DNA of 64,000 nucleotides from Vreelandella olivaria (GCA_004295565.1 AP019416.1:806001-870000), one strand, 5' to 3'. Positions 23,030 through 35,796 are shown, counted from the stretch's first letter. Notes: generated from the letters alone by a model not told the origin. Program-made: numbers and translations.

Positions 23030-23702
23030 ATGATCGATCAAGGAAAACAGCCGAACCCAGGCTCTCCCAGCCCGCCAGACGCCTCAACAGAGACGCTCAA
23101 GCAGCAAGGGCGAGAGACTGTCCATGAGGTAAGCGAAGCGGCACAACACCAAGCTGAAGGCTATTTCAATCAACAGCGTGATTATGCAGCGGAACAGTCG
23201 CATAAACTAACCAGTGTTCTGCAAAAATGGCTGACGAGTTTGATAACCAGCAGCAGCCCTTTTCTCTAAACAAGCGAAAAAGTTTGCAGATACCACCGAG
23301 CGTTTTTCACATAACTTGCGTGGCAAAGATTTACGCAACGTTTGTCATGAAGCGCAAAGCTTTAGCCGTCGTGAACCCGCGCTATTTATGGGTGGTTTAA
23401 TTGCAGCCGGTTTTTTAGCAACACGTTTTCTGCGTAGTTCAGGCCAGCACTCGCACAGTGAGGGCTCCCACCACCATTATTCAAATCCGACAGATGAGCG
23501 CTCTACGGGGCTTCCCATGCAGGAAAACGTTCCTGCCGGGCAGGCCTCATCAGTAAGCCAGGCATCAAGCCTGTCTGGTAGCTCCGTTCCGGGTAATGGG
23601 GCAGTAGGTGCATCGGGTCGAGAAATGGAATGCCCTAACCAGGGGCCGGGAGGCAAAGAATGGATTCGGAAAACAAACCTACGTCGCAAGGCTCGTCGGT
23701 AG
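23030..23702 (+). CDS. Hypothetical envelope protein with one C-terminal-half membrane segment (frameshifted)
   Basis: Not assigned to a named family. It starts MIDQGKQPNPGSPSPPDAST after an excellent AAGGAGG site. The first 80 residues are hydrophilic and Gln-rich (QHQAEGYFNQQRDYAAEQSHKL). Two one-base shifts near 23228 and 23268 must be undone to read KQAKKFADTTERFSHNLRGKDL. A membrane helix then follows (PALFMGGLIAAGFLATRFL), with a Ser/Gly/His-rich tail. It is the first gene of a cluster with a YqjE-like holin and a DUF3618 protein, so a role in the same envelope or stress function is likely. The end overlaps the next start; the true stop is uncertain. Confidence 0.65.
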
Positions 23703-24097
23703 GCTCGCTACTCTCCACGGTGATGCACGAAATTAGCTCGCTGGTGCGCAATGAAGCTGAGCTTGCCAAGACCGAAATGTCAGAGAAAACCCATCAGGCC
23801 ATGGCGGGGATTGCTTCGATCGCCATAGCCGGTGCGGTGCTGTTAGGCGGGTTTCTAACCCTGCTGGCTGCTGCGGTGTTTCTGCTCAATGAAATACTGC
23901 CGCCTGACACCACGCCCTGGCTGTCGGCGCTGATTGTGGGCGGGGTGGTGACGGTGATTGGCATCATCATGCTCAAAGCGGGCCAAAAGAAGCTCCAGGC
24001 GCGCAGTTTAATGCCTACTCGGACGATGAGTAGTTTGCATAGTGATAAGGCGGTTGCCCAGAAGCATCAGCACAACCTCAAGGAGGAGTTGAAATGA
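23660..24097 (+). CDS. YqjE-like / phage holin III superfamily membrane protein
   Basis: A clean 145-residue protein. The cytoplasmic helix SLLSTVMHEISSLVRNEAELAKTEM is followed by two membrane segments (about residues 50-75, SIAIAGAVLLGGFLTLLAAAVF, and 92-112, ALIVGGVVTVIGIIML). This is the pattern of the YqjE / putative actinobacterial holin-X family that accompanies YqjD/DUF3618 proteins. A GGGAGG site precedes the ATG. Lysis activity is not implied. Its stop overlaps the next start by four bases (ATGA). Confidence 0.82.
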   Translation: MDSENKPTSQGSSVGSLLSTVMHEISSLVRNEAELAKTEMSEKTHQAMAGIASIAIAGAVLLGGFLTLLAAAVFLLNEILPPDTTPWLSALIVGGVVTVIGIIMLKAGQKKLQARSLMPTRTMSSLHSDKAVAQKHQHNLKEELK

Positions 24098-25107
24098 CGG
24101 ATCATGACAACCAGCGAAGCTCGGAAGAGATTGAAAAGGATATCCATCAATCCCGTGAGCGCCTCGATTCCACGCTGAACGAGATCGAAGAGCGCTTCTC
24201 TCCACAGCAGTTGCTGAATACGTCCTACGACTATTTGCGCCATGGCGGTGCCAACGAATTCGTGGCGAACTTGGGCACCACTATTAAGCAGAACCCACTG
24301 CCTTTCCTGGTGACGACGGCGGGCTGGGCTGGATGATGCTGTCACAGCGCCAGCCGCATCAAGACCAGCATCGTTATGGTCACAGCGGTTCTTATGGCTC
24401 ACCGGGTATTCCCGTGCATGAGGGCACCCACCCTAATGCCGCTATGCATGCTCACTCAACGGGCGATGCCGGTCGAACGGAGCACTCAAGCGACGGCCAA
24501 GGCCGTATGAGTGAGATGACCCATAAAGCCAAGGATTCTGCTCATCACCTGGGCCAGAAAGCCAAGCAAACGGCACAACAGTGGGGCGATAAGGCGCACC
24601 ACATGGGAGATACCATGCGGGATTCCACCTCTCATCTACAGCATGGTGCTCACGACAACCTGCACAACATGGGCCAGCGTGCGCACCGTGCAGAGCGCCA
24701 GGCTTCCGATTTTATTCAGGAGCATCCACTAGTGGCTGGCGCGCTAGGGTTTGCGCTAGGCGCCGCTTTGGGCGGTATTTTCCCTGCCACCAGAAAAGAA
24801 GACGAGTATATGGGCGAGTACCGTGACCGGGTTCTTCATAAGGCCGCTGAAACGGGCCAAGCGCAGGCGGATAAAGCCCAGCACGCGATACACGAGAAAG
24901 CCGAGTCGTTTAAGGGGGATCGCAACCTTCCAGTGCCAAGGCAAACGACACAAATACCAGTGGCGAGAATGTCAACGCGCCGCAGGATAGGGCGTCAGGT
25001 CTCGCTGTTTCCCCACCCCATTTGCTGAAAGGCACAGCTCAGGCTTGGCAGGTTCGAGTACGCCTTCTGGTAACACGCAAGGGTCGGGCACTAACCGCAC
25101 GCCCTAA
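24094..25107 (+). CDS. DUF3618 domain protein (frameshifted, long hydrophilic tail)
   Basis: The N-terminus is a clear DUF3618 domain: RSSEEIEKDIHQSRERLDSTLNEIEERFSPQQLL. A shift near 24325 interrupts the first membrane segment (PFLVTTAGWAG into LGWMMLSQR). A His/Gln-rich, amphipathic region resembling late-embryogenesis/YqjD-like repeats follows (KAKDSAHHLGQKAKQTAQQWGDKAHHM). A second membrane segment is HPLVAGALGFALGAALGGIFPA. Beyond residue 270 two more shifts are needed; the alternative frames give SAKANDTNTSGENVNAPQDRASG and GSSTPSGNTQGSGTNRTP with TAA at 25105-25107. Likely an envelope stress protein; function unproven. Confidence 0.72.
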
Positions 25108-25172
25108 GGTGTCTATTTGGCTGCTAATCCCAGCGGCCGAAGAAACCCAGTCCACTAGGTAAGGAGTAAGCA

Positions 25173-25316
25173 ATGACTCAAGTTCCCGATAAAGACAAGA
25201 AGGCCCCTAAAGAGCAGGGTGACCACCACGATGAAGCCAATCCGATGCCGGATACCCATCATGTAAACCCGGAGTCCGATGACGATAAAAAGTCAGGCAG
25301 GGATGCCAAGAAATAA
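25173..25316 (+). CDS. 47-residue highly charged small protein
   Basis: ATG at 25173 follows AAGGAG by seven bases. The product starts MTQVPDKDKKAPKEQGDHHD and ends DDDKKSGRDAKK; it has no hydrophobic stretch and should be disordered. It is 65 bp after the DUF3618 gene and just before a strong terminator, so it closes the same transcript. No family recognised; clean coding frame, good ribosome site and position support it. Confidence 0.6.
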   Translation: MTQVPDKDKKAPKEQGDHHDEANPMPDTHHVNPESDDDKKSGRDAKK

Positions 25317-25351
25317 GCGATGCAAGATCGTTTAGGTCAAGGCTAAACAAC

Positions 25352-25379
25352 AAAGGCGCTACTTCCGGTAGCGCCTTTT
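25352..25379. terminator. Bidirectional terminator between convergent genes
   Basis: AAAGGCGCTAC (25352-25362) pairs with GTAGCGCCTTTT (25368-25379) around TTCCG. T-runs exist on both strands. It separates the stress cluster (plus) from the hypothetical gene ending at 25389 (minus). Confidence 0.8.
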
Positions 25380-25388
25380 CTATTAGCG

Positions 25389-26364
25389 CTAAACCTCTAT
25401 GTTGATAGAAGACGTTGATACGGAAACGTCACCTAGCGAGGTGGGTAGTAACTGCCCCAATGAGGAGTAGAGGGCGTCAGAGGTGGATGCCGCAACCGCG
25501 TGATCCGTCTTTTCCATGATCTCTTCTGCTTTCTTTAGCTCACGACGGGCTTCTTTATCTTCTTCGTTCAGCCTAATCTTGAGCATGTTAACGGCTTCGC
25601 GTAGCTCTTTTGCGCGTCAGTCAGTACGCCGCGTAGTGCGTGTTCACTAGCGCTGGGGCCACTGTTTTTGAACGGTTATCTTCATTCTGAATGAGGTTGG
25701 GCAGGCTAGGTAATACGCCGAGCTCGGTGGCTTCATCGCCTTCCGGCTCGCCCGCTGCTTTCTCGGCCTCTTGCTCCGCCTTTTCCTCAGCACTCCTCTC
25801 AGCATCTTCCTCGGCTGTTTGTGCACTGGCTTCGGCTTGCTGCGCATCACTCGACACACTTGCCTGAGCGCTCTCATCGCCACCCGCCTGGGCCCCGGCT
25901 GATTCAGTTCCGCTGGGTTGAGCTACCGCTGTTGGAGCTGCTGCCGATGCAACTGCTGGCGTCGAAACCACTGAGGGATGGCGGTCATGCCGGCACCACC
26001 GCCCCTGGCTGTTCAACAGCTTCGCCGCGCCGGCCAGCTCACGGGCAATGCTCTTGAGCTCCTTAGCCATATTTTTAAGCTGTTCAGGCGAGGCGAAGGC
26101 CATCATGGCTTTCAGCATTTCAATCCGCTGGCGCAGGAAGCCCACTTTATCGGTTGCCTGCTGCTGGGCGGCTTCCTTTGGAGTTGGCAGCGAAGCCAAG
26201 CTCTCCAACGCTTCCTGCTGCTTTTAAGACGCTTGGTGAACGGGTCGTCTTCCGCAGGCGCGGCTGCAGGCTCTCTTCTGCGGTTCAACGCGTGTAGAGG
26301 CTAAAAACTGCGGCTTATCCTGGCGCTGATTAATAAACGTGAATGATGAAAATCCAATCTTCAT
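25389..26364 (-). CDS. Hypothetical coiled-coil protein, Ala/Glu-rich (frameshifted)
   Basis: No named family recognised. ATG at 26364 gives MKIGFSSFTFINQRQDKPQF. After shifts near 26285 and 26225 the helical part reads FLRQRIEMLKAMMAFASPEQLKNMAKELKSIARELAGAAKLL. A low-complexity Ala/Glu/Gln segment follows (about 60 residues, SAQTAEEDAERSAEEKAEQ). Another shift near 25615 leads into AKELREAVNMLKIRLNEEDKEARRELKKAEEIM and the tail SVSTSSINIEV. About 325 residues. The bipartite helical design resembles flagellar or surface-linked proteins, but nothing nearby confirms this. The N-terminal KIGFSSF segment is not a classical signal peptide. Confidence 0.6.
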
Positions 26365-26416
26365 GGCGGTATCCTCTCCTCATTGTTAGAAGATATCGAC
26401 CATTTAGCTTCGGTCT

Positions 26417-27778
26417 TTAACCCCGGTCTTTAACCCCGGACTTTAGACGCCGCTTAACTTCCACGCTTAGCCTACCTTCGCCCAGCTTCAGTTTCAGCTT
26501 CTGGCCGGGCTGGGTATCTTCTGCACGACGAATGACCTGGCCCTGCTCATCCTGGGCAATCGCATAGCCGCGCCCCAGCACCGCCAGCGGGCTGACCGCG
26601 TTTAGCTCACGGGCGGCGCTGGTTAAGCGTGTTTGGCGACTTTCCAGCTGGCGCTGCATGGCACTGCCCAAACGGCGCTGTAGCTGGCCCACACGTTCGC
26701 TTTCCGCGCGATGCAAGCGGGCCATATCCTGGCTGGCCAAGCGCCTGCTCAGCTGTGTTACCTGGGCTTTTGTTGGGTGAGCGTTAGCTGCATAGCGCGA
26801 TTCAAGCGCTGGTTGAGGGCGGTTAAGTGCTGGCGCTGGCGGTTGAGCTGCTCGCCGGGGTGGCGCAGCTTGGCGCGCAGGGTATCCAGCCGCTGGCTGT
26901 CGCGCTCCAGGCGGGCCTGCATGGCTCGCTGTAAACGGCTATGCTGATGCTCCAACTGGCGCTTAAGGGTGTTTTGATCCGGCACCAGGCGCTCAGCAGC
27001 GGCAGAAGGGGTGGGCGCGCGCATATCGGCGGCAAAATCCGCCAGGGTGACATCCACTTCGTGGCCCACCGCCGACATTACCGGCAGCCGGGAGTGAAAA
27101 ATCGCCCGCGCCAAGTGCTCGTTATTAAACGCCCAGAGGTCTTCCAGGCTGCCGCCGCCACGGGTAATCAGCACCACATCCCGTTCCGGGTCTAGCTTCG
27201 CTTGGCGGTTTAATAGCCCTAGGGCCGAAATCATTGCCGGGGCGGCTTCTGCACCCTGCACCGGCACCGGAATCAGCGTCACATCCGCCAGCGGCCAGCG
27301 GGCTTCCAGCACCGCCAGCACATCGCGAATCGCCGCCCCGGTGGCCGAGCTTAAAATCAGCAGCTTGCGGGGTGGAAAGGGCAGCGGCCGGGCGTTGGCA
27401 AACACGCCTTCACCTTCCAACTGCGCTTTTAAACGCTCAAAGGCCGCCAGAAGCTCGCCCAAGCCCGCCGCCTGAACGGCGTCGGCAATCAGTTGGTAAT
27501 CGCCGCGGGGCTCGAACAGCGACACTCGCCCGCGCAGCTTGACCTGATCGCCGTCGCGCATGGGCGCCGATACAAACCGCGCCCGCTGACGAAACAGCGC
27601 ACAGCGGATCTGCGCCCGGTCATCCTTCAACGTGAAATAGACATGCCCGGAAGCGGGGCGGGAAACGTTAGAGAGCTCGCCCTCTACCCACACTTTCGCC
27701 CACATCGCGCTCAAGGGTCTGCTTGGCGCGCTGGTTGAGTTGGCTGACGGAGAGGGCAGTAGGTATCTCTTTATTCAT
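26417..27778 (-). CDS. xseA: Exodeoxyribonuclease VII large subunit XseA (frameshifted)
   Basis: XseA with XseB degrades single-stranded DNA in both directions. The N-terminal OB domain reads KVWVEGELSNVSRPASGHVYFTLKDDRAQIRCALF. The catalytic domain follows with ILSSATGAAIRDVL, VVLITRGGGSLEDLWAFNNE and SAVGHEVDVTLADFAADMRAPTPSAAAE. A long coiled coil and the C-terminal SPLAVLGRGYAIAQD complete it. Shifts lie near 27710 and 26765. ATG at 27778 (MNKEIPTALSVSQLNQRA) matches the family opening. About 455 residues, normal. It lies ten bases after the SWIM-finger gene on the same strand. Confidence 0.92.
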
Positions 27779-27787
27779 CGCTATCTC

Positions 27788-29517
27788 TTATGTGAGCGTG
27801 TCTGGAAAGGCCTCGTTCAACCACTTGATGAAGTTGCGCTTGGCTTTAAATTCGCTACGTAACTGCGACAGCTGTTGTGCGAAAGCGGTGTATTGAGCTG
27901 GCGTTTCCAGGCTCTTCTTCAGTTCCTTCAGCAATGCGATGCCTTGGCGATAGCCCTGTTTATTGGTTTGTTTCACATACAGCCGTACCAACCGCAGGTA
28001 CAGCGGTATCTGGGCATCGGGAGAGGGCAGGGCTTTGGCTAGTTGGTACAGCAAGTGAGCTGATACAGGGTGCTCCGCGCACAATGCCTGGGCATCGTCC
28101 AGACGCCCTTCGTGCAAGTAAATTTCCAATAAACTATCTTTCGCCTGCTGCGCCAAGTAGAAAGGCACCTTCTCCGACGGGTGGGTGATGCGCTCTAACA
28201 GCCAGTCACAGGCCCGCTGGCGATAATCGGTGGCTAGCTGATGTGCTTCCATTAGCGCTACTAGCTGCCGGTAATCCTCCAACTGTTGAGTGTGCTGATA
28301 AATCCCCCACTGTTGCTCTGCCGCCGCGTCTGCTTCACCGCGATGCAGCTTTAGGCGTATCTCAAGCCGGTTGCGTTCAAGCCGCCATCGAGAATCGTTT
28401 TTGCCTCGTACTTAGCCGCATAAGTTAGCCATTCTTCCACCTGATCCCAGGCTTCATACTCAATACACTGTTCAGCGGCCTCTAGGCAGTCCTTCTCATC
28501 GCTGATGGTTTTCTGATACAGCGCCAGTATAGCGGGCAAGTCACCGGCGGCTTGCGCGCGTTTGAGTAACGGATCGCGCAGGCGTATTAAGCGGTAGCGC
28601 TCTTCCCATTCCATGGTGGCCGCTGCTTGGTTCGGCAGCTCATCCAGGGCTTGTTGCAGGCGCTTATGGTAGGCGTCTTGGCTCGCCTGGCTCAGAACAT
28701 CCAAATAGGCATCGGGAATGGGTGGGTATCGATCTTCTTCCCCGCCAAACGATTTTTCGTAGAGATAGCCAGCTAGCTTGTCGGCCGGCCAGTCGAGCCG
28801 CTTTACGGTCTGAATGTGCAACGTGTAAGAGGTGTTCGCAGTGGAAACGGAAGCCGCCGGAGTCATCAATGGTTTCCAGTGCTTTATCCAAGCGCGCGAG
28901 TGCGTAGTCCACCAACGCCAAACTTTTCTCTGCAGGCAGTTGCGGCGCCTGCTCGGCAAGCTGTTCTATAACGGCTTCAGCTTTGCTGAAATAGTGACTC
29001 ACTTGAGAGTAACGGAACAACCCGCGATTGATGGGGAATGCAGCGGTGATGCGTTTTTCAGCGCTTTGTGATCTAGCACGCCAAGTGCCGCATCCGCTTT
29101 CAACGACCACTGTTGGTGCAGCACCGGGTCATTTTCAATAAGCGTTAGCAGCGTTTCGACCAGCGAGGGTTTATCTAACGTCTCTAAGTAAGCGTGAATG
29201 CGATCTGACGTGTCGCCCTCTGCCAACTGTGCTTGTTTGGCATGCTCGGCGCGGTACGCTAGGGCAACGGCCACGCAATGCTTGCAGAAATCAATGCCTT
29301 CTGAGGCAGGGCAGTTACATCCCCCTGTCAAGCCACGCTTGGTTAACTTCAATGCCACATGGTAAAGCTCGCTGCCCTCGACGTCAGCGCTAATGGTGGC
29401 ACCGCTTTTATCCCAGTTGATCACCATGCCCTGTTGGTAATATTGAACCCCTCGGGCAAAAGCCGCGTCACCCGCCAGCATCATCAGCTGTGAGTCTGAA
29501 ATTAACGTCTCATCCAT
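27788..29517 (-). CDS. SWIM zinc-finger protein (several frameshifts)
   Basis: The N-terminus MDETLISDSQLMMLAGDAAFARG leads to the SWIM motif CNCPASEGIDFCKHCVAVALAY near residues 60-85, a CxCx(n)CxH zinc finger seen in DNA- or protein-binding factors. The rest is a helical, TPR-like region (ARLDKALETIDDSGGFRFHCEHLLH, LRDPLLKRAQAAGDLPAILALYQK, AEHPVSAHLLYQLAKALP). Shifts lie near 29060, 28840 and 28385, possibly more. Whole length about 575 residues. Such proteins often sit beside SNF2-type helicases; none is seen here, where it is followed by xseA ten bases away. Its job is not known. Confidence 0.8.
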
Positions 29518-29638
29518 TGTCGCTACCTGCCACTTCTGTAGAGCTAAATGACGTATAGGCTAACATTAACCGCAGGGTGCTGACTGTCACGGGGTATGCG
29601 CTAGCAGCGAGCCAAGCAGAAGCAGTGACGTGGAGTAG

Positions 29639-31194
<1,556 letters not shown>

Positions 31195-31290
31195 CCAGCG
31201 TAGTTAGTTAAAACGGCGGCGGGCACCACAGCTCGCCGCTTGCTTTTGGCCTTACCAGCGGCCCCCACACCGCTTAACCGAGACCCCGCC

Positions 31291-32859
31291 ATGAGTGACA
31301 TTCACGCCCATAAGATTCTGATTCTCGACTTTGGCTCGCAGTACACCCAGCTGATCGCCCGCCGTGTTCGTGAGATCGGCGTTTATTCCGAAGTCCGCGC
31401 GTTTGATATCACCGAAGAAGAGATCCGCGAATACAACCCCAACGGCATTATCATGGCCGGTGGCCCGGAATCCGTGACGGAACTGGACTCCCCGCGTGCG
31501 CCCCAGTGCGTGTTTGAAATGGGCCTGCCGGTGTTTGGTATCTGCTACGGCATGCAGACCATGGCCGAGCAGCTAGGCGGTAAAGTAGAAGGCTCTAACC
31601 AGAGCGAGTTCGGTTACGCGCAGATCCAGATCGACGTCGATAACGCCCTGTTCAACGGCATTAAAGACCACGTAGACACCGCTTCCGGCAAGGCCCTGCT
31701 GGACGTATGGATGAGCCACGGCGACAAGGTGGCCCAAGCACCTGATACCTTCACCGTGACCGCTTCCACCCCAACTGCCCGATTGCCGCCATGGCCTGGG
31801 AAGAGAAACAGTTTTACGGCGTACAGTTCCACCCGGAAGTGACCCACACCCTGCAAGGCCAGCGCATTCTTGAGCACTTCGTGCTGAATATCTGTAAAGC
31901 CGAAAACTCTGGACGCCTGCGCAAATCATCGAAGACCAGGTACAGCGCGTGCGCGAGCAAGTGGGCGACCGCCACGTACTGCTCGGCCTTTCCGGCGGTG
32001 TGGATTCTTCCGTAGTTGCCGCGCTGCTGCACAAAGCGATTGGCACCCAGCTGACCTGCGTATTCGTCGACAACGGCCTGCTGCGTAAAGCAGAGGGCGA
32101 CCAGGTCATGGAAACTTTCGCCAAGCATATGGGCGTGAAGGTAATTCGCGTAGACGCCGAAGACCTGTTCCTCGGCAAGCTGGCGGGCGAGAAAGACCCG
32201 GAGCTGAAGCGCAAAATCATCGGCAACACCTTTATCGACGTGTTCGATGAAGAAGCCAGCAAAATTGAAGGCGTCGATTTCCTCGCCCAGGGCACCATCT
32301 ACCCGGACGTGATCGAATCCGCTGCCTCTAAAACCGGCAAAGCCCACGTGATCAAATCCCACCACAACGTCGGTGGCCTGCCGGAAACCATGAAGCTCAA
32401 GCTGGTCGAGCCGCTGCGCGAACTGTTTAAAGACGAAGTGCGCAAACTCGGCCTGGAACTCGGCCTGCCCTACGACATGGTCTACCGCCACCCCTTCCTG
32501 GCCCCGGCCTGTGCGCATCCTCGGCGAAGTCAAAAGAGTACGCCGACATCCTTCGCGACGCCGACGCCATCTTCATCGAAGAGCTACGTGCCTCTGGCTG
32601 GTACGAAAAAACCAGCCAAGCCTTTGCCGTGTTCCTACCGGTGAAATCGGTAGGTGTAGTAGGCGACGGCCGCCGCTATGAATGGGTCATCGCGCTACGC
32701 GCGGTAGAAACTATCGACTTCATGACCGCCCGCTGGGCGCACCTGCCCTATGAGCTGCTGGAGAAGGTTTCTAACCGGATTATCAATGAGTTGGGTGGGG
32801 TTTCTCGGGTTACTTATGATGTTAGTAGTAAGCCGCCTGCTACTATTGAGTGGGAGTGA
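31291..32859 (+). CDS. guaA: GMP synthase (glutamine-hydrolysing) GuaA (frameshifted); 3' end is an integration site
   Basis: GuaA converts XMP to GMP. The class I glutamine amidotransferase domain has [15 protein letters not shown], the nucleophile cysteine in [16 protein letters not shown] and the His in [11 protein letters not shown]. The ATP pyrophosphatase loop is [18 protein letters not shown], and the C-terminal dimerisation domain ends KPPATIEWE. Shifts lie near 31778 (lost C), 31915, about 32495-32510 (GPGL region) and 32530 (lost A's in VKKEYAD). The last 30 bases are repeated at 47288-47313, marking this 3' end as the attachment site of the island that follows. Confidence 0.95.
32830..32855 (+). 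repeat. Island boundary attL within the guaA 3' end
   Basis: The 26 bases start AAGCCGCCTG and end ATTGAGTGGGA, encoding the end of GuaA just before its stop. They match 47288-47313 in direct orientation at 24 of 26 positions. The guaA 3' end is a well-known target of tyrosine-recombinase islands; the assignment here is from the repeat and from the change in gene content right after it. Confidence 0.75.
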
Positions 32860-32882
32860 GTGCTTACTCGCTAGCTCTTTAT

Positions 32883-32910
32883 AAACCCGCCGTAGGCGGG
32901 TTTTTATTTT
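32883..32910 (+). terminator. Terminator of guaBA
   Basis: AAACCCGCC (32883-32891) pairs with GGCGGGTTT (32895-32903) around GTA and is followed by TTATTTT. It lies 24 bp after the guaA stop. Confidence 0.85.
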
Positions 32911-32983
32911 ATTGATATATTAATTTATCCACAGTTTTTGAGTAGTATCAGAGCTCTATAAAAATGATTTTAGGTGTTTTGTA

Positions 32984-35630
32984 ATGGGAAAAATTTTGGA
33001 GTCACTAGTTGCTTTAGGTGAAGATGAGTTTACTAAAGAAATATTAAAGCCTCTTTTGAGGCAATGGGTTACGAAAGAGTAGAATTTAATGGTGGGCCAT
33101 ACGAAAAGGTAAAGATTTAATAGCTCAGCGACGTATACCGCCTATGAAAGAAATGTTTGTAGTTTATATTCAATCTAAAAAATAGGCAATTCTCAGAAAA
33201 CGTTTGATGGTGCGAAGTTTACCTCATTAGTACATCAATTGAGACAGTGTTGTACTACAACTGTAAAAGATAATGAAGGAAATGAGTTAAAGCCTAATCT
33301 CGTTTATTTAGCATGCCCTGAGCAAATAAAGACTAGGTTTCTTGATGAAGTAATGTCTCAGATGATAGGTTTGCCAATAGAGGTGCGACCTTATGATGGA
33401 GTGCAAATAATCAATGATATAAGAGATTATAAACCAGAGCTTCTTGAAAACTTCTTCCAATGGGTGAAAAGTTAACTCAGTATTCCACTAGTCTAGATAA
33501 TAATGAAGAGTTGCTACAAGCGCTCAAAAGTGAGAATAAAGTTATTTTTAACGACTACTATAGTGATTTAAGTTTTTGTAGGATACTTTGATAGCAATCT
33601 TCTTCTTCACTTAAATGTTGTTCTTGTCAAAGATACGATAAATATACTTGAAGATTCATGGGGGTGACAAGAAAAGAAATTTTATTGCTGAAAGAGAGTC
33701 ATAATATTTCTGTATTGACACAAGATGTGTCTGAGATAGAGAGTGTTTTTGAAAAGTGGAAGGAGGATTATGAATCCATAGAAAATAAAAGTATAATTCA
33801 GGAGGTTGATTTAATAGAAAAAGAAATATTAGATTTAAACAATAAGTTGCAGTCTAAAATTAAAGAGCAAAAGAAGAGTTGAATTTTAGTGGTAAAATTG
33901 AAAGGCTTAGTCTTGAGGAAGATGAATATAAAAGAAGATCAAAATTATTACTGAAATTGAGTTTTTTATAACTCAAATGAATGTGTTGATTTAAAATTTG
34001 AAATAAGTAAAAAGAAGAGTCGATAGTTTTTATAAAGAGCTAGATGTGTTTGTTGAACTCTTGTCTAAAAGAAATTCTCTTGGCGAAAAGCTGAATTTTT
34101 TAAAGAGCAAAAGTACCTGCTCCTTTGTATAAGCTGGAAATTGATTTTAAAGTGATTGATGATAGAGTTAAATCTATAAGAGAAAGATATCTTAATGGCG
34201 TTGAAGATATTAATAATCGAGTTATGAATTTTCTAGATTTGAAGGATTTTCTTTCAGAGATAGAAAGCTCATTATCTTTTATCGCATATTAGAAGTAGTG
34301 AAAGCTTTCTCAATGAAGCAATAGAATTTAAAGTTAGTGCGTCAGGTAAGGATCGAGTATCAATTTCTCCCCATGATGTATTTGAAACTAAACATGATAT
34401 TGCTATATACGGGGAGCAGGAGTTGGTAAAACAACAACCTTGAAAATGTATGCAAGTAGGTATGCTAAAAAGACAAGCCTGAAGTTATTTATGTTCCACT
34501 CAATAGCTTGGTTTCTAAATATAGTAGTTTTTAAAATCAAATAAAAGTGTAACTATTTTAGAAAATAATTTAATAGCCTCATTAGTTCTAATGAGCAAAA
34601 GTCTAATTGTCAATAAAGAAAATATTCGAGAAGTAAATAATATTTTTCGCTAGGCGGGACGCTAATTCTAGATGGCCTGGATGAGGTTTATAATACTATT
34701 CCTAATATACTTTTAGAAATATCTAGTTTGAAGTCAAAAAGCCTAATCTTCAGTTGATAGTATCAAGTAGAGACTGCGTAAGTTATTTAAAAGATATAAG
34801 CTTCTTAGGTATAACGCTACTCCCGTTTACGAAGCCCCAACTTATAAAATTTATTAATGGATGGTTTGATGATAGTGCTCAAGCCAATAAGTTAATTAGT
34901 GCTATAGAGAAAAAGATATCTTTGAAAATATAAGAACTCCACTTTTAGCGACTATAACTTGTTCATTAGTAGAGAAAGGTATTGATGCACCTTCTACAGA
35001 AAATGAAATATATTCGCAAAGATTGCGTTTGTTAACTGGAGATTATGATGTTCATAAAAAATAAATAGACAAAAACACTAGTGATATGCTTAGACGATGC
35101 GCAAAGAAAATAGCATTTTATATGCATAGAAAAGGTGTAAGGAGTATGCAGAAAAACGAAATTATAAAATATATAAAATCTGATTTTGGTGAAAGCTTTA
35201 ATGAGCAATTGTTGGAAAGTTGCGTTGTTGATTTAATTGATCCTTGTAATGTTATTGTTTACGATTCTCATTCGGACAGCTACACGTTTGGGCATTTTAG
35301 GTATCAAGAACATTTGGCTTCAGAAGAAATTAGTTCTAATAGAGAAGTAGATATACTTGAACTTTTGTTTGATGATTGGTGGAGGGGGCTCTATGCTTAT
35401 ATGCTCAAGAAAATGATTTTTGTTCTTTGATAGAAAATTGTTATAATAAATATGGAAGTGTAAAAGAGCTCGTATAACACTCGATGCTATGATAAAAATA
35501 CTACTAAGAGTAAAAGGCCAAGACATTTAGAGATTTTAATAATTACAGTAGTCTAAGCGATTTTGAAGCTGGTCTTTACGAAGATAGTTATCTTGATGAC
35601 TGGGATGATCCCAATGACCTTATAAGATAG
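32984..35630 (+). CDS. Nuclease-NACHT NTPase, probable anti-phage protein (many frameshifts, AT-rich)
   Basis: Restoring frames gives about 880 residues. The N-terminal 100 residues look like an Mrr/PD-(D/E)XK restriction fold: ESLVALGEDEFTKEILKPLL, AMGYERVEFNGGPYEKGKDLIA and VVYIQSKK (the Asp and QxK of the active site). A coiled linker follows (about 33660-34300). The NACHT module has the Walker A near 34410-34440 (IYGGAGVGKTTTLKMYA), the Walker B LILDGLDEVYN near 34665-34690, the sensor-like VSSRDCVSYL, RTPLLATITCSLV and the C-terminal helical FGHFRYQEHLASEEI. The end is acidic (DDWDDPNDLIR). Base composition is far more AT-rich than the flanks, a sign of transfer. At least ten frame changes are needed, so real decay is also possible. 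Confidence 0.75.
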
Positions 35631-35754
35631 GATTTTATGAATATCTTATTTTAAACTGTATAGGTTTTGCTTTAGTCGATAATTTCCAGTTATTGTTTTC
35701 TTGTATTAATAACAAGGTATTATGACGGGAATTGTCCAAAGTGAATGCCATAAT

Positions 35755-35796
35755 GCGCGCACTGGATACAACTAATTATTTGTATCCTGTGTGCGT
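35755..35796. repeat. Hairpin flanked by an 8-bp direct repeat
   Basis: GGATACAA at 35764-35771 pairs with TTGTATCC around ACTAATTATT, and the outer GCGCAC / GTGTGC extend it. ATTGTCCA occurs on both sides, at 35731-35738 and 35802-35809. It lies between the NACHT gene and a GFA relic; it could be a terminator or the footprint of a lost mobile element. Confidence 0.45.

Noticed and set aside
26400-26445. Short tandem GGGTTAAAGACCG repeats at the xseA end
   Set aside because: Two to three copies straddling the stop codon; small and without evident function.
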